From NCBI GenBank assembly GCA_012845835.1, contig JABAKD010000023.1:9341840-9405839 (forward strand): 64,000 nt of DNA. Direction: 5' to 3'. Shown here one piece after another: positions 45,628 through 55,174 of this stretch. The translations under genes were made by a program, and so were the position numbers. The stretch comes from Undaria pinnatifida. Taxonomy: Eukaryota > Sar > Phaeophyceae > Laminariales > Alariaceae. Position 1 is the stretch's first letter; the number at the start of each line of letters is the position of its first letter. The notes under the pieces are model-generated. The model had not been told where the DNA came from. It searched no databases and saw only the letters and a list, made by a program, of their open reading frames with translations.

Positions 45628-48110
45628 ATGGTTGGCGACATCGAAACAAGGCGAATCTGCTGCTCGGGCGTCGCAAGAGCTGGCAAGCGCAAAGAGACTG
45701 GCAAGCGCAAGGAGATACCAGCTGAGGGTGCTGAGGGTGCTGGGGCGGGACCATCTCAACGCCCGACGAAGAAGAAAGGGGGGAGTGTGAAGGCTTCGTG
45801 TGGTGCTCGTGCGCGGGTGGACATCAATGGGAAGGTTGACATCCTCAAGCTGATCGATGCCAAGGTCTCCTACGCGCAGATCGCAGACCGCTTCAAGTGC
45901 TCTGTGCGGTTTCTTGCGACGGTGAAGTCTGTCCGGAAGAAGATCGAGGCGGCGGCTGCTGCAGGTGCCGGCAGCCAGAAAACTGCAAGCAAAGCAGAGT
46001 TTCAGGAGGTGAGCTACACCTCTTCTTGCAACTGCTGTGAGCTCGATTTTTTTTAAAAGCAAGCTCATGTTTTCCCCCGCCTTTTTTTTTCTGGTGTCGA
46101 GGCTCTCTGTCCCACTTTTTTTTTCTTCACTCTTTTCTGTTTTGTTGTGCTTGTTTTATTCTTTTTCGCCTCGCTGTGTGCCATTCTTCTTTGTCTTTCT
46201 CTTTGTTTTTTTCCCCACGTTTGTTCCTTGTGTTCGTTGCAATTCTTTTTTCTTTTCGTCGGTCGTCTTGCCTCCCTTGTTTCCGACTTCATCGTTTTTT
46301 TTAATGTCAATCCTACACATATTCATCTGCAACGCTTCTTGTTTTCTGTTGCCCACAACGTTTCCAACTGTATGTAAAAATAGTGTACTGAGTCGTCCTG
46401 CCTCACCGCGCCGCGCTGTCCAGGATGTATGTCAACGTTCCAAACTATTTTTCCGATGTTTTGTACTCGCTACATGGTTTGCTTGCTTTTCGGTGTCAGG
46501 TGGAGACGCTAGCTCTTGATCTACTCGAGAAAGCCCGGCAGGCCAAGATGCCCGTCACGCGCGATGTCCTTCGGAGCTTCGGCCTTGCCGCCAAGGCGAC
46601 GCTGCCGGCTGACACTGCGACGTGTGAAGCAGTGCGGGCGAGGGTCGAGGACTTCAAGGCCGGCGAGAAGTGGGCAAAAAACTTCGTGAAGCGCAACAAC
46701 ATCAAGAGCGTGAGACTTCATGGCCAGGCTGGTAGCGTCGACAAGGAGGCCATCAAGCAGGGCATGGAAGAAGTCAGGGCACTTTGCGCGAAGTACCCGG
46801 CCAGGTTCATCTTCAACATGGACGAGACAGGCCTCCAGTGGAAGCTCATGCCCAGGCGCACGTACCATTCCACCTCGGAGGACCGGAAGACGGCGCGGGG
46901 CTCGAAGAGCATGTACTTCAAGGATCGACTGTCTGCCTACATGTGCTGCAACGCCGACGGCACGTCGAAGGCTGACATGGCCATCATCGGGAAGGCGAAG
47001 AGCCCCCGCTGCTTCGACAAGGGGGCTTCACCGCTGAAGTATTTCTCGCAGGCCAACGCGTGGTCCGACTCCGCGACGTTCCCGAAGTGGTGGCTTGAAG
47101 TCTTTCTCCTGTTCATTCATCGCTTCACTCACGAACCTGTGCTGCTGCTGATGGACGGCTGCTTGTCTCAAGGAGATCTAGTGGATGATCGGGGACAAGT
47201 TACCATCAAGGGCTCCCTCCGCTTTGCACCGCCGTACACCAGCCCATGGATCTGGGGGTCATCGCTAAGACGAAGGTCGTCTACAGGAAGGAGCTGCTCG
47301 ATGTGACGGCATCAATCATGTTGGTGGCTGACACACTTCGTGCCCAGGCCAAAGCCCGCAAGATGAAGGCCGCGACAATGGGGCTGGCGCAAGGGCACCA
47401 ACCTCATGTGCGGGACGCGGCTGAACTTGTCTAGAAAGCATGGGCCAGCGTCACCCCCCAGGATATTGCCAGGTGAGGTGTGAACATTGCCATCGCAATT
47501 TTGAATGTTCAGCTAGCGCGCGTGCACCTGGATTCTGTGGTGCGATACTTGACTGTGTACAGTTGTTCCGTTTTCTTTTTTTTTCGAAGTATTCCAGCAT
47601 CTGGACATCTCCAGTGTATCTTCACTACCAAAAGGGTTCTCTCTCACATCCCGATGGGTCACTTGTTCGTCTAACATCGCTTGTTCACCCAAAAACCGAT
47701 GAACCGCATTTTCTGCGCTACCTCGCACCAGGTGCTTCGTCAAAGCCGAGACGCTTCCAGAGGACATGGCGGCGGAGCTCACCAAGCAACACGGAAAGAC
47801 CCGGTTCGACATCGCCGAGCCTGACCTGAAGGCTCTCACGGAGACTTTCAACACGTCGAGCACGAGCGTGAGCGACGCGCAGAAGCAGGGATCCGCCGTC
47901 GTAGATGACGAGATCGCCGAACTGCTGGCAGAACTCAACATCGAGCCTGGACAGCCGCTCGGGGGGCAAGCGGTGAGCGCAATTCAGGGATGGGCTACCA
48001 TCGAGGACGATGCTGACGTGGTAGAGGCTCTTCGGCTGGACGCGGCGGACGACATGGCGGCAATGCTAGCTGGAGCGCGCATTTCTTCCGGCTGCGATGT
48101 AGGAAGATGA
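45628..48110 (+). CDS. CENP-B/pogo-like transposase, three exons, disabled
   Basis: Exon 1 (ATG at 45,628, first in frame; a more upstream start in another frame, MATSVMEDVAGG, is possible) encodes a basic stretch and a Psq-like helix-turn-helix (GKVDILKLIDAKVSYAQIAD) and ends at CAGGAG|GTGAGC (46,008). A 491-bp T-rich intron ends GGTGTCAG. Exon 2 (46,500-47,472), in matching phase 0, holds the CENP-B-type helix-turn-helix (KWAKNFVKRNNIKSVRLHG) and the DDE nuclease: IFNMDETGLQWKL (first Asp), LLLMDGCLSQ (second), PMDLGVIAKTKVVYRK (third). Between PPYTS and PMDLG the frame changes near 47,240 and the usual Leu-Gln spacer is missing, so a small deletion is likely. A stop lies at 47,432. Intron 2 (47,473-47,731) splits an Arg codon in ..TPQDIAR|CFVKAE.. 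Exon 3 is acidic and helical and ends at 48,110. Confidence 0.85.
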
Positions 48111-48111
48111 A

Positions 48112-48336
48112 ATGGAAGATGGCGGTGGCGGTGAGAACACGGAGCGCGAGCGCCGTGCTCCACCGGCTTATAGTGAGCTGTCACCTCACTTCGGCATCCT
48201 GAAATCGGCAGCATATGAGAGTGGCAATGGAGACGCGGCGTTCCATCTGCGAAAAGCAATAATGTCGATGATCGCAGCGCATGCCGCTAAGGGGGTGCGC
48301 CAGGCAGATATGAGAGAGTTTGCCGAGACGTCGTGA
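48112..48336 (+). CDS. possible transposase C-terminal exon
   Basis: A frame directly after the transposase stop, read one base out of phase with it: a TAG then GAAGATGAAATGGAAGATGG, so either a new exon starting after TAG at 48,102 or a frameshifted tail. It encodes 74 residues, ERERRAPPAYSELSPHFGIL then HLRKAIMSMIAAHAAKGVRQ. The tail is helical and basic. It is followed by tandem repeats derived from its own 3' end. Gly-rich start and coding-like composition support it; no family-specific motif. Confidence 0.4.
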   Translation: MEDGGGGENTERERRAPPAYSELSPHFGILKSAAYESGNGDAAFHLRKAIMSMIAAHAAKGVRQADMREFAETS

Positions 48337-48830
48337 AGGCGGCGGGTACGTGGAGTTGTTTTTTTCTCCCTTGCAGTCAGCTTCCTATGTGCCTTTCTCG
48401 TTTCTTTTAGTTTTTTTCCCGCAACATCGCAGCGGGGGTGCCGGGCAGTCATAAGGGAGTTTGTCACGACGTTAGCAAGGGCACGGGGTGCATGCTTGCT
48501 TGATTTTTCTTTGCAGTGACCTTCCTGCATGTTTTTCTCTCTTTTTTTACTTGTGTTTTATTTTCTTGCAACATAGCAGCCGGTGCGGCAGAGGTCAGAT
48601 AAATTGGCACGACGGAGTGAGGTTACGCCTGGCTGGTTATATGTGTTGGTTCTTGCTAAATCGAAGCAGGTGCGTCAGGGAGACATGAGAGTTTGATCCT
48701 CACGTAATGATGGCAGGGGCCAGCAGTACATGGTTGCTCGTGTTTTTGCAGTGGGCTTTCTGTCGTATTTTTTTTATACACATAGTAAGTCTTTTTCTAT
48801 CATGCAACATCGAGGGAAGGCAGGCAACGA
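48285..48830 (+). repeat. degenerate tandem repeat inside the pogo-type element
   Basis: Three to four units of about 120-150 bp. Each has GTGCG.CAGG.AGA..TGAGAGAGTTTG, then TTGCAGTCAGCTTCCT-like, a T-rich run, and GCAACAT.GCAGC-like. Examples start near 48,293, 48,436, 48,580 and 48,670. The unit seems to include the 3' end of the last open frame plus flanking sequence. Confidence 0.65.
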
Positions 48831-48939
48831 GGACTGAGAGTCAGCTTCGTCCACTATTAATCCACAATCTGGATCCATTTCGTACTCTCTGTTGGCCCCG
48901 CAAAGCGTGGACGCCACACTCACAACGCGAAGTCGAAGA

Positions 48940-49100
48940 GTGTCTCAATAGTGCAGAACCTGCACTATTGAGGAATATTCAAAGCCCCAATAGTGCAGAA
49001 CCTGCACTATCGAGGGCACCCTTTTCAGTAGTGCAGGTGCCTGCTATAGTGCAGGTAAATTCTCACGACAGACCCCCGCACTATATAGGGCCCAATACTG
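48940..49100. repeat. right terminal and subterminal repeats of the pogo-type element
   Basis: CAATAGTGCAGAACCTGCAC occurs twice as an inverted pair (AATAGTGCAGAACCTGCACTATTG at about 48,948 and 48,987), then CAGTAGTGCAGGTGCC, CTATAGTGCAGGTAA and the terminal inverted repeat. The spacing differs from the left end. Confidence 0.85.
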
Positions 49101-49102
49101 TA

Positions 49103-49336
49103 GCATTATATTATTATGCTTACCATGCGACCATGTGCAGTAAGTACGAGACGTGTACAATGAGTTCCAACGTTGATCGTTCATCATGGCTTCCAAGAAG
49201 AAAACCTCCCTCCTATGCTTATTTCGCTTGATCTGCAACAGCAACAACACCAGCAAGCAGTAGTTGTTGACCTGATATATTAATGAATCGAAAACCAAGC
49301 ATTCGTTTTTGGTAGAACCGCAACGTTACTATAACG
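49103..49336. other. short unassigned spacer
   Basis: Lies between the pogo-type element and the next MITE. No frame or repeat recognised. Confidence 0.4.
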
Positions 49337-49567
49337 CGTGCTACGATAGAGGTGCAACACACTTCCTTTTTAGGGCCCTCACTGTCGGAGTATAAGACAT
49401 GTCCCTCTCTAAACTGATTTGGGAGAAACATATGACCCCTGACCAGATGAAAAATCTCATGGCGGTGGGTATACAACGAGAATGATGAAAAAAAAAGCCT
49501 ATTTTCGTAGCCCCATCATTTAGAGACTGGTTCATACCCCGAAGAGGGCTACCTCTATCGTAGCACG
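49337..49567. mobile_element. MITE-like element, CTACGATAG family, 231 bp
   Basis: Left end CGTGCTACGATAGAGGTGCA; right end reversed CGTGCTACGATAGAGGTAGC. The inverted repeat is near-perfect for 17 bp. Interior words (CTGATTTGGGAGAAACATA, TACAACGAGAATGATGAAAA) match the 31.07 kb copy. Non-coding. No obvious target duplication. Confidence 0.85.
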
Positions 49568-50429
49568 ATTTCAATATAAACTTATACAAATAGAGCTTCA
49601 GCTTCATCTACCTGTAGGAACGCGGGCATCTGGCGTTTTCGATCGACGCTAGAGTTTTTATACTCCCTGGGTGTGTGTGGGATAGGCGTTCGAAGAGCTA
49701 TTTGAGGATCAAGTGTGCACCCCCCCACGCGTGATGCAGAACGCCAGATCTCACACCCGGTCTTCATTCGATCAATACAGGTGTGTGAGTGAGCCTATGC
49801 ATTACATCAAGATAATAAGATACACAATTTCGGAACATTAGTAGTAGCGATCGACGTCCACCTCATGATCCACCATGACTCGACAGCATTAACAACCCGA
49901 CCGAGCATCAGGCCTGGGCCGGACCTCCGCTGGCCTGCGATATATACGGGAGGGTTCACAGGAACTCGCGTACGAACCCGTTAGACCCAACGAGCCCAAT
50001 CGAAACGTTAGCTCACACGAAGAACAATTGTTATAAATTATATAGTATATACTGAATTCCACACATACATCGATGATTTCTGGTTTCGTCCCCCTTAATG
50101 CGGGTTATACAGGAGCACCCTCGGAAACTTCCACGATGAGAGTCATCCCACGGTAGGGGTTGCAGTTGTATGATTGCGCCACAAAGTCCCTGGGCGAGAT
50201 TAAGTTCATCATGTGAGCAACTCTCGTTCAATGAAGTCCATTCACGAGTACATTACGTGTTCTTGGACTAGAACATAGAAGCTTGGTCGGGTTGCGCGAA
50301 CGAATGCCTTCGAAATAATTTTTCGAATGATACATTGAGTTCCTCATGTGAGGAGCTCAGGGACTGATGCTGCAACCCTACCGTGGGATGGCTCGATATC
50401 ATCGTCGCTGTGTGAGGAGGCGGCGTATC
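49568..50429. other. unassigned; inverted repeat 50,145-50,215 / 50,345-50,405
   Basis: ATCCCACGGTAGGGGTTGCA near 50,147 is matched in reverse by TGCAACCCTACCGTGGGAT at 50,369. Looser matches (CAGGGACT, CTCA.ATG) extend it to about 70 bp. This hairpin lies just before the LINE. No gene. Confidence 0.55.
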
Positions 50430-50454
50430 GCAACAATGGCAATATGCAACGATT

Positions 50455-52052
50455 AAGGTGCTTCGCAAGAAGAAAGATTGGACTGAGTGTGGCAATTATC
50501 GTGACATCTCCCTCGTGGCTCACGCCGGCACTCCTCGAAGTCATCGCGGGTCGCCTGAGTGACTATTGCGAACGCGAGAACATTCTGCCGGAGGAACAGT
50601 GTGGGATCAGACCCCAACGGTCGACGATTGACGTGATGTTTGTAGTACGACGACTGCAGGAGCTGGCGCGGAAAAAGGACACCCTCTTAAACTTGTGCTT
50701 TATCGACCTCACCAAAAAATACGACTCCGTCGACCGAAACCTTCTGTGGGATGTCTTTGCGCGTTTTGGCGTGCCACTGAAAATGATCGCCGTCAACTGC
50801 CAATTCAACGGCGGTATGCAAGCATGCGTGCGGTTGGATGATAGAGAGTGCTCATATAAGTTCGATGTGGGGCAAGGTCTCAGGCAGGGATGCGTGCTCG
50901 CGCCACTGCTGTTCAACATGTTTTTCGCGGTGGTACCGAGAGATGCTTTCACGCTGATGCAGCAATTACGGAAAACATGGTGCAGCTCTAACAAAAGAAG
51001 GAAGGCGAGAATAAGGGCACTTCACGCACGGGCAAAATCCAAGGGTGGAGAGGGTAGGAGGAGGATGAGGTGCACAGATTGTGAGGTATGCTGTACGCGG
51101 ACGATGCGGGCATCGTATCGCGATCATCAGAAGGGCTGGAAAGGACGTTTACGGTGATCGTGACTGCGTGCTCGTCGTTCTGGCTTACGGTATCCGAGGC
51201 AAAAGCAGAGATCAAGGGCCTGGAAAAACAAAGGCGGGGGCAAGTGTCTTTCACAATCAAAGCAACCGGCTAGCTATACAAACAAGCAATCGAGTTTGTG
51301 TACTTGGCGGGGCTATCACCGCAGACACAGACCCTAGCCTTGAAATAACGCGGCGTCTTCAGAGGGCGTGCTTTCAGCGGTGCAAAATGGAAATATATGT
51401 TCGCCCAGGCGTGCGCTTATGGTTGAAGGTGCGGTTGCTGAAACCTGAGGTGGTCGAGACACTTCTTTACGGTTGCATCACTTGGAGCCCGGACAAGCCT
51501 GACTATGACAGGCTAAGACGGGTTCACCGCTCCATGATCCTCCGATGCCTTGGATGGCGGAAACGGAAGCGTGACGATGACACCCTATCTTACGCCGGCG
51601 CTCTTGCCAAGACAGCTTCCGAGAGCATAGAGGCGATAGTGCGCAAACGGAAGATATTGTTTGAGGGATTCGTAGCACGTATGGGGGAGAAGCGTCTGCC
51701 ACAGAGGGTGATGTTTGGGGAGCTTGTTGGGGGTAAGGGCTACACAGAGGGGCAATATAGTAACTGGATTGTTTATCTGAATGAGGACATGTCGGTCTTA
51801 GGAATGAAATTCGAAGGGTGGCGAAAGGCTGCTCAGACGACCGGCAGATGGTGTCGACGAGTAGAGGAGGGAGCCGAGTTGCTCATGTGGAATTGGCATG
51901 AAACGGAGAGGCGCGAAACTGCAGACGCGCAAAGGCTGCGGCAGCGCCATCCACCGTCGGCATATCTAAGCGGCCGGGGCGGGGGGAGAGCGGGGAAGGG
52001 GGGACGTCATGCCCAAGAGATTGAAGTATGGGTCTGGCAATCATCGTCTTGA
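50455..52052 (+). pseudogene. LINE reverse transcriptase, broken
   Basis: Parts in order across three frames: [20 protein letters not shown] (50,461-50,525), then after a frame change near 50,530 [20 protein letters not shown] (from 50,591), [14 protein letters not shown] (50,696) with the first catalytic Asp, and [14 protein letters not shown] (50,876). The catalytic YADD is at 51,094 in another frame ([13 protein letters not shown]). The C-terminal part (51,270-52,052) returns to the frame of 51,081: VETLLYGCITWSP, RRVHRSMILRCLGWRKRKRD, RKRKILFEGFVARM. At least three frameshifts, with an insertion-like stretch before YADD. Length and motifs fit a LINE of the general RTE/L1-like Pol type; the clade is not resolved. 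Confidence 0.82.
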
Positions 52053-52209
52053 AATTTGTAGACCTTCCGATGGCCGTTACAAGATAGCGTAAGACCGCCC
52101 TGACTTCTTCGATATGTTGCGTTCTCTCCCCAGTGCCAATGATGATGCACTTGATACCCTCTATGAGCCCAGTGCCGTCTTTAGGCAGTTCCTAGGGTCT
52201 GCTAGTATA

Positions 52210-52375
52210 AACTTTTTTATTCTCTCTTCCTTTCGTTGCTTCCTTTTCTTGTCTTGTATTTTCTTGCTTTTCTTGTCATGTGTTTCCTTTCCTTTCCGTT
52301 TTGTTTTTTTTTTCGCTTTCTTCTCGCTTCTTTCCTTATCCTTTGCCTTTTTTTCTTTTCTTTGTTTTTTTTTTG
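52210..52375 (+). repeat. polypyrimidine tract in the LINE 3' region
   Basis: CTTTTCTTG- and CTTTCC-rich tract. A related tract is at 62,280-62,440 in the second LINE copy, so it is part of the element. Lys/Arg-rich minus frames over it are artefacts. Confidence 0.8.
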
Positions 52376-52611
52376 CAATTGACTTGTGCTTCTGTCGTGC
52401 GTATGCGTAGTGATAAATGCTTCGTGTGATACATACGAGGTAGTCTTTCTTGGGTGGCAAGCGGTATAGTCGTTTTTTCTAGGCGCGAGTAATGAGACGT
52501 ATGCACCGGTATGGACCTGGCACATCGTAGGCTGACTCCCGATTTCACGTTTATGTATTTCTGGTGGGGGCATGAATTACGTCAGCTGTGATGTTGTTTT
52601 TAATGATATTA

Positions 52612-53300
52612 TATATACTAAATACACTCCAGCTGTGAGATCGAATATTTCGTCCAAACTCATCTTTGCAAGCTGTGTGTGATACTCCGATCGCGCGTCT
52701 TACGGGTTGTGTGTCATCATTGAGGATATAGGTCGGCGACGCCCCTTGCAACTACAGTGTAGCTATCAGGGTCAACAGGGTGATGTTAGGCAGTCTGTGC
52801 GCGGAAACTATAAAACCCGTTTCTGAGGGGTACAAAATCTGACAGCTGTGAAAGGAAATGCATCAGTTTATCAAGTGAATCCTGTAAGTCGAATATCCGG
52901 TGAGGGGAGGGTGGGGTTTTAAAGGACGTGGGGGCCTGATTTTAATCAAAAGGGGGGGGCGGGAGGGGGGTAGGGGGGGGGAGGGGACGGATGGGGCAGG
53001 TCAATTTTTGCGTGGAAACTCTAAATATTTCCTGTGGGGGAGGGCGGGGAATGTGGCGGGGGGGGGCGGGGGCGGGGGGGGAGGGCTTTAGGTCGCATAG
53101 ATGTAGGGATTTGCTATACGCGTGGTGCTAGGTCTAGGCGATGGTGTGAGTATTGGGGAAGGAGGGGGCGTTGGGGACGGGGGTAGGTGGGAATTGCACC
53201 AGCGGCATGGACGGCTCTGAAACGATAACGAGGCGATATCCAGGGCGTGGAAGTGCTTATTTCTCTGGCGCATTTCGATAGTAGGTGGGGCGTTTAAGAA
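52612..53300 (-). repeat. DR1 copy nested in the LINE 3' region
   Basis: Reverse orientation: end of D (AATACACTCCAGCTGTGAGA) at 52,619, through CCCGTTTCTGAGGGG, poly-G tracts, block B (GGTGCTAGGTCTAGGCGATG, 53,126) and block A ending CGATAGTAGGTGGGGCGTTT. It interrupts GCGTCAGCTGTGAT | GCGTGTACCACCTT, which are adjacent in the LINE copy at 62.85 kb. Confidence 0.88.
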
Positions 53301-53423
53301 AGAGCATAATATATGCGTGTACCACCTTGGGTTGTTTGTGTTTTTTCCCTGGGGTATTCCTCAGCTCCAGAGTGACGGGAGCCTGTCGTGTGACCACGGA
53401 CTTAATCATGGGATTTAATGTGA

Positions 53424-53424
53424 G

Positions 53425-53498
<74 letters not shown>

Positions 53499-53545
53499 CG
53501 ACGACAACAACAACAACAACGACAACAACAACAACAGCTACAACA
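53424..53545 (+). repeat. AAC microsatellite, LINE tail
   Basis: About 35-40 AAC triplets with a few ACG variants. The second LINE copy ends with four AAC units (62,975-62,988) at the same place after AATGTGAG. LINE tails often end in simple repeats. Confidence 0.9.
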
Positions 53546-53547
53546 AT

Positions 53548-53750
53548 GCAGTTTCCGTGCGCAGAACAAGGCTGGGCGTCATAGTCCTGATGACCCTGCC
53601 TTTAGGACGACCTGTATCCTTCACGAGGGTATACATACATACCCCGTAACACGCGCGATCGAAGTATCACGCGCAGCTTGCAAAGATGAGTTTTGATCGA
53701 AAACTCCTTTTTGTTCGATGCCACATCTGAAATTTATTTTTCATTTCTCT
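53548..53750 (+). repeat. DR1, diverged block-D copy
   Basis: GCAGTTTCCGTGCGCAGAAC, CCTGATGACCCTGCC, CGCGCGATCGAAGTATCAC, GCAGCTTGCAAAGATGAG. More diverged than other copies and directly abuts the LINE tail. Confidence 0.75.
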
Positions 53751-54099
53751 AAATATACTACTACAAAGTAGGGGTCTGGCAATCAACCAAAACAGTCATG
53801 ATTGATCATGTTTCGAATCATGGTGTAATCAACTTGGCATTGATTATTTTAATATTTTAGATTTTGGTATAGAATACCGAAAAGCCTCACAACGGTACAT
53901 GGTTTTCAGTGTATACAGTATGCTCGAACATATATGAGTTATAATGTATAGACTCCATATATATATATTTTTTTTCGCAAATTTTTGCCTTCCAGCTTCT
54001 GGACAAGCCGTGGTCACGGGTATCGACCCTTCCCCCCCCGGTTCTTGCCTTTAGTTTTTATCGCGCTAGCATAGGGTTCAGCAATCCCTCTGTCATGTA

Positions 54100-54445
54100 A
54101 GGTGCATATAGCCCATATGATCACTTGCAAAAGGTTAACCAATACCCTACCCAAAATAAACCTTATTAACCCTCTCCCCCCCCCCGAAACGTCGGGATAG
54201 CAGGTCGGCCGGATATAAGGAAGGGTCATGGAGCTGTCAAGCGGTTTCATTTCCAGGGTGATACCGGGCAGAGTATATTTCGAGTTCGACACGGGGAAAG
54301 TCTGAAAAAAGATTATAATCGTGGATGGTGGGATTCGAACCTAGAACCCAAATGACCGTGGTCCTGCCGACGACGCCGTTTGTTGAGGGGTTGGTGGGGT
54401 GTTGGTTGCCAAAAGGTTAACCAATAGCTTACTTACCCAATAGAA
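54100..54445 (-). mobile_element. SINE1 unit nested in SINE2
   Basis: Body (CTCTCCCCCCCCCGAAACGT to GAAAGTCTGAAAAAAG), then head with a perfect B-box on the minus strand (TAGGTTCGAATCCC, 54,329-54,342), then the start of another body (AGGTTAACCAATAGCTTAC). The order body-head-body mirrors the tandem array at 40.4-41.3 kb. Confidence 0.7.
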
Positions 54446-54599
54446 GCCTTATAGCAAGTCGCACCGCTCGTCGAATTTCAATCGACAAGTGTTGCTAACT
54501 CACGCTCTCGCGTTTTCTGCAAGCCAGTTTGTGCACGAGAAAAAGTCCCTACGAATTTACACGAGTATACTATGTAGTACGCACCCGGCAAGACTCGAA

Positions 54600-55085
54600 T
54601 GTAACATAGTGTCAGTATTATAGGTAACAATAGATTCGGTAAGATAGCCCGCAGGGTCAAGGTCAATCGGTCACAAGAATACTCTCTAAACAGGAATGTA
54701 TCTAAGTGGAGAAGATAACCCGACTAGCTTATTATACCATAAGAGTGTTCTCTGTAATAGAAAGTTCTTCCTCTGGACAAGATAGAGAGATGTAGGCACC
54801 CTTAGGAATCTAGAACATCTAGGAGAACGTTCGTTGTACGTTCCGTTGGAAAAGGCTCACAATCGAGCACATCAGCAATGCTGGGGGGAAGCGAAATCTG
54901 TGAGCCTCACCCCCCCCCCATGGTATCACTCCTCCTTTCCGGTCTCCTCGAGCTTCTCTTAGCTCCAACCCAGTAAAGAGTAAATAAGAATCTACCAAGA
55001 AGAACCGGTGCTGTCTCCAAGCGAAGCTGGTATCCCTGCTTGACTTCCCTCACACCTTTCTGGCACCACGATTTATCACACGGAC
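54600..55085. mobile_element. insertion of unknown type, possibly a solo LTR fossil
   Basis: This ~485-bp segment interrupts the SINE2 head and is absent from the other two copies. It starts TGTAACATAG. No internal coding region and no second copy in the window. A solo LTR is one option, but the end and target duplication are not clear, so the family is left open. Confidence 0.35.
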
Positions 55086-55174
55086 TTACTAAACTCACCT
55101 ATAATGCCAGGCTCGAGGATAACCTTATACGCCACTCGGGCGACAGGCTCCGAACCATATCGTAATGTACATTA

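Larger units (their letters stand above)
45209..49100 (+). mobile_element. pogo/Tigger-type DNA transposon, 3.9 kb, both ends present
   Basis: Left end CAGTAGTGGGCCCCCTATAG at 45,209; right end reversed CAGTATTGGGCCCTATATAG, ending 49,100. TA flanks both sides (45,207-45,208 and 49,101-49,102), as expected of the Tc1/mariner/pogo superfamily. Both ends carry several copies of an AATAGTGCAGGT-like word, probably transposase binding sites. The interior encodes a CENP-B-like transposase in at least three exons. The reading frame has at least two faults, so this copy cannot make the full enzyme. Confidence 0.9.
50430..53545 (+). mobile_element. LINE (non-LTR retrotransposon), 5'-truncated, with 3' end
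   Basis: Starts within or just before the reverse transcriptase; the endonuclease is absent. The 3' untranslated part begins after 52,052 and includes GTTCCTAGGGTCTGCTA, a polypyrimidine tract (52,210-52,375), ATTGACTTGTGCTTCTGTCG, AGTCTTTCTTGGGTGGCAAG, GTATGGACCTG, CGTGTACCACCTT, CTCCAGAGTGACGGGAGCC, and TTTAATGTGAGAACAACAAC. It ends in an AAC repeat (53,424-53,540). The same 3' order is found at 62.0-63.0 kb. A DR1 copy (about 52,612-53,300) is nested in it. Confidence 0.82.
53992..55165 (-). mobile_element. SINE2 copy split by two insertions
   Basis: Pieces match the intact copy at 60,465-60,790: tail (CTTCTGGACAAGC.GTGGTCAC, 53,997-54,090), middle (GTTGCTAACTCACGCTCTCG to AAAGTCCCTACGAATTT, 54,460-54,595), and head (GCCAGGCTCGAGGATAACCT, 55,104-55,165). 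The first gap is a SINE1 unit, the second a ~485-bp unknown insertion. Confidence 0.7.

Noticed and set aside
46037-46519. 160-codon Phe/Leu/Ser-rich plus frame resembling a membrane protein
   Set aside because: It lies inside the T-rich first intron of the pogo-type transposase, bounded by matching splice sites.
52161-52573. Lys/Arg-rich minus frames
   Set aside because: Reverse of the LINE polypyrimidine tract.
53285-53584. Poly-Thr plus frame
   Set aside because: Produced by the AAC tail of the LINE.
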